From the NCBI GenBank assembly GCA_938021685.1, contig CALIFM010000116.1:1-5338 (forward strand): 5,338 bases of DNA. The letters are read 5' to 3'. Position 1 is the first letter of the stretch. Each line of letters opens with the position of its first letter. Positions 4,943 to 5,338 of this stretch are shown here, piece by piece. Source of the DNA: an uncultured Gammaproteobacteria bacterium (GTDB lineage Bacteria; Pseudomonadota; Gammaproteobacteria; Arenicellales; Poriferihabitantaceae). The position numbers and the translations under genes are program-made. The notes under the pieces are model-generated. The model searched no databases. It was not told the DNA's origin and worked only from the letters and a program-made list of their open reading frames with translations.

Positions 4943-5338
4943 TTGAATACCGACGTTAATTCACCATCAAGCCGTTCCAACTCGACGGCTAAACGGTTTA
5001 GGCAAGAGAAAAACTCGACTCAAACACTTAAGCAGCCGCAGGCGATACGTGATCAGATTCGCGAAGTGGAAATTGTGCAGTCTCGATTAGTGATGGTGGC
5101 CTTGCTGGCGATGTTGTTGCTTATTACCTTAGTTGCGAGGGTATATTATTTGCAGGTTGCGCAGCACGATAAGTTTGCAGCTCTAGCAAATGATAACCGG
5201 GTAAATACCCAAGCAATTGCACCGGTGCGAGGCTTGATTTTTGACCGCGAAGGCAAGCTGCTAGCCACTAATGAGCGCACTTATAATTTGGAAATTTTGC
5301 CCAAAGGAATTGCAGATATGGATCAGTTTTTAGCTGAT
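4943..5338 (+). CDS. mrdA: Penicillin-binding protein 2 (elongasome DD-transpeptidase), N-terminal 132 residues (cut by right edge)
   Basis: PBP2 is the class B transpeptidase that crosslinks side-wall peptidoglycan with RodA, activated by MreC. The frame is open from TTG 4943 to the last base. The product has a polar, Ser/Asn/Lys/Arg-rich cytoplasmic tail of about 48 residues, a single membrane anchor (about 49-66, LVMVALLAMLLLITLVAR), then VYYLQV, and the class B N-terminal motif APVRGLIFDREGKLLATN (93-110). The catalytic SxxK, SxN and KTG motifs lie outside the window. An in-frame TAA at 4934-4936 caps the gene. TTG at 4943 is the first possible start and lacks a clear Shine-Dalgarno; GTG at 5066 would give a short tail closer to E. 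coli PBP2. The conserved motifs, the position right after mreD and the lone anchor make mrdA far likelier than ftsI. Confidence 0.92.
   Translation, partial: MNTDVNSPSSRSNSTAKRFRQEKNSTQTLKQPQAIRDQIREVEIVQSRLVMVALLAMLLLITLVARVYYLQVAQHDKFAALANDNRVNTQAIAPVRGLIFDREGKLLATNERTYNLEILPKGIADMDQFLAD

Noticed and set aside
5066..5068. GTG as the mrdA start
   Set aside because: Not excluded, but the frame is open back to TTG 4943, which sits ten bases after mreD as expected for an operon; GTG 5066 would leave a 133-base gap. It is mentioned as the alternative.
1..5338. Mobile element, defence system, CRISPR array, RNA gene or novel system
   Set aside because: All coding space is taken by seven well-known housekeeping genes with intact motifs; no direct-repeat arrays, transposase, tRNA-like or rRNA-like sequence was seen on either strand.

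Overview
This is ordinary chromosomal housekeeping DNA from a proteobacterium. Two divergent gene clusters meet at a 236-bp intergenic region. One is gatCAB on the minus strand (tRNA-dependent amidotransferase). The other is mreB-mreC-mreD-mrdA on the plus strand (rod-shape and side-wall peptidoglycan elongation). The gatCAB//mreB junction and the protein sequences point to Gamma- or Betaproteobacteria. From memory, mreBCD followed directly by mrdA is the usual arrangement in Betaproteobacteria and in some Gammaproteobacteria, whereas Pseudomonas has maf and rng after mreD. Base composition looks balanced to slightly AT-rich, and a TATAATGCGCC-type promoter suits this group. I cannot name a genus.

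Minus strand, read right to left: gatC (2026 to 1739) has a GTG start behind a near-perfect Shine-Dalgarno. A 101-bp gap follows, then gatA (1637 to 162). gatB (from 165) overlaps gatA by ATGA and runs off the left edge after 55 codons. Together they encode the heterotrimer that amidates misacylated Asp-tRNA(Asn) and/or Glu-tRNA(Gln).

Plus strand: mreB (2263-3300) is followed by a strong intrinsic terminator (3364-3396). A consensus -10 box (3526-3531) then lies just upstream of mreC (3569-4438). mreD (4438-4932) shares one base with mreC. After a 10-base gap comes the 5' part of mrdA (PBP2, 4943-5338), cut by the right edge. MreB filaments, the MreC/MreD membrane scaffold and the PBP2 transpeptidase form the elongasome. 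The terminator/promoter pair suggests mreB is transcribed as its own unit and mreCD-mrdA as a second one.

There are no mobile elements, RNA genes, CRISPR arrays or long repeats, and no gene-free stretch over 300 bases. I see no sign of an undescribed system. The points worth a second look are regulatory or concern start sites: the terminator/promoter split after mreB, TTG starts without clear ribosome-binding sites in mreC and mrdA, a polar N-terminal tail on PBP2, and small inverted repeats in the mreB leader.
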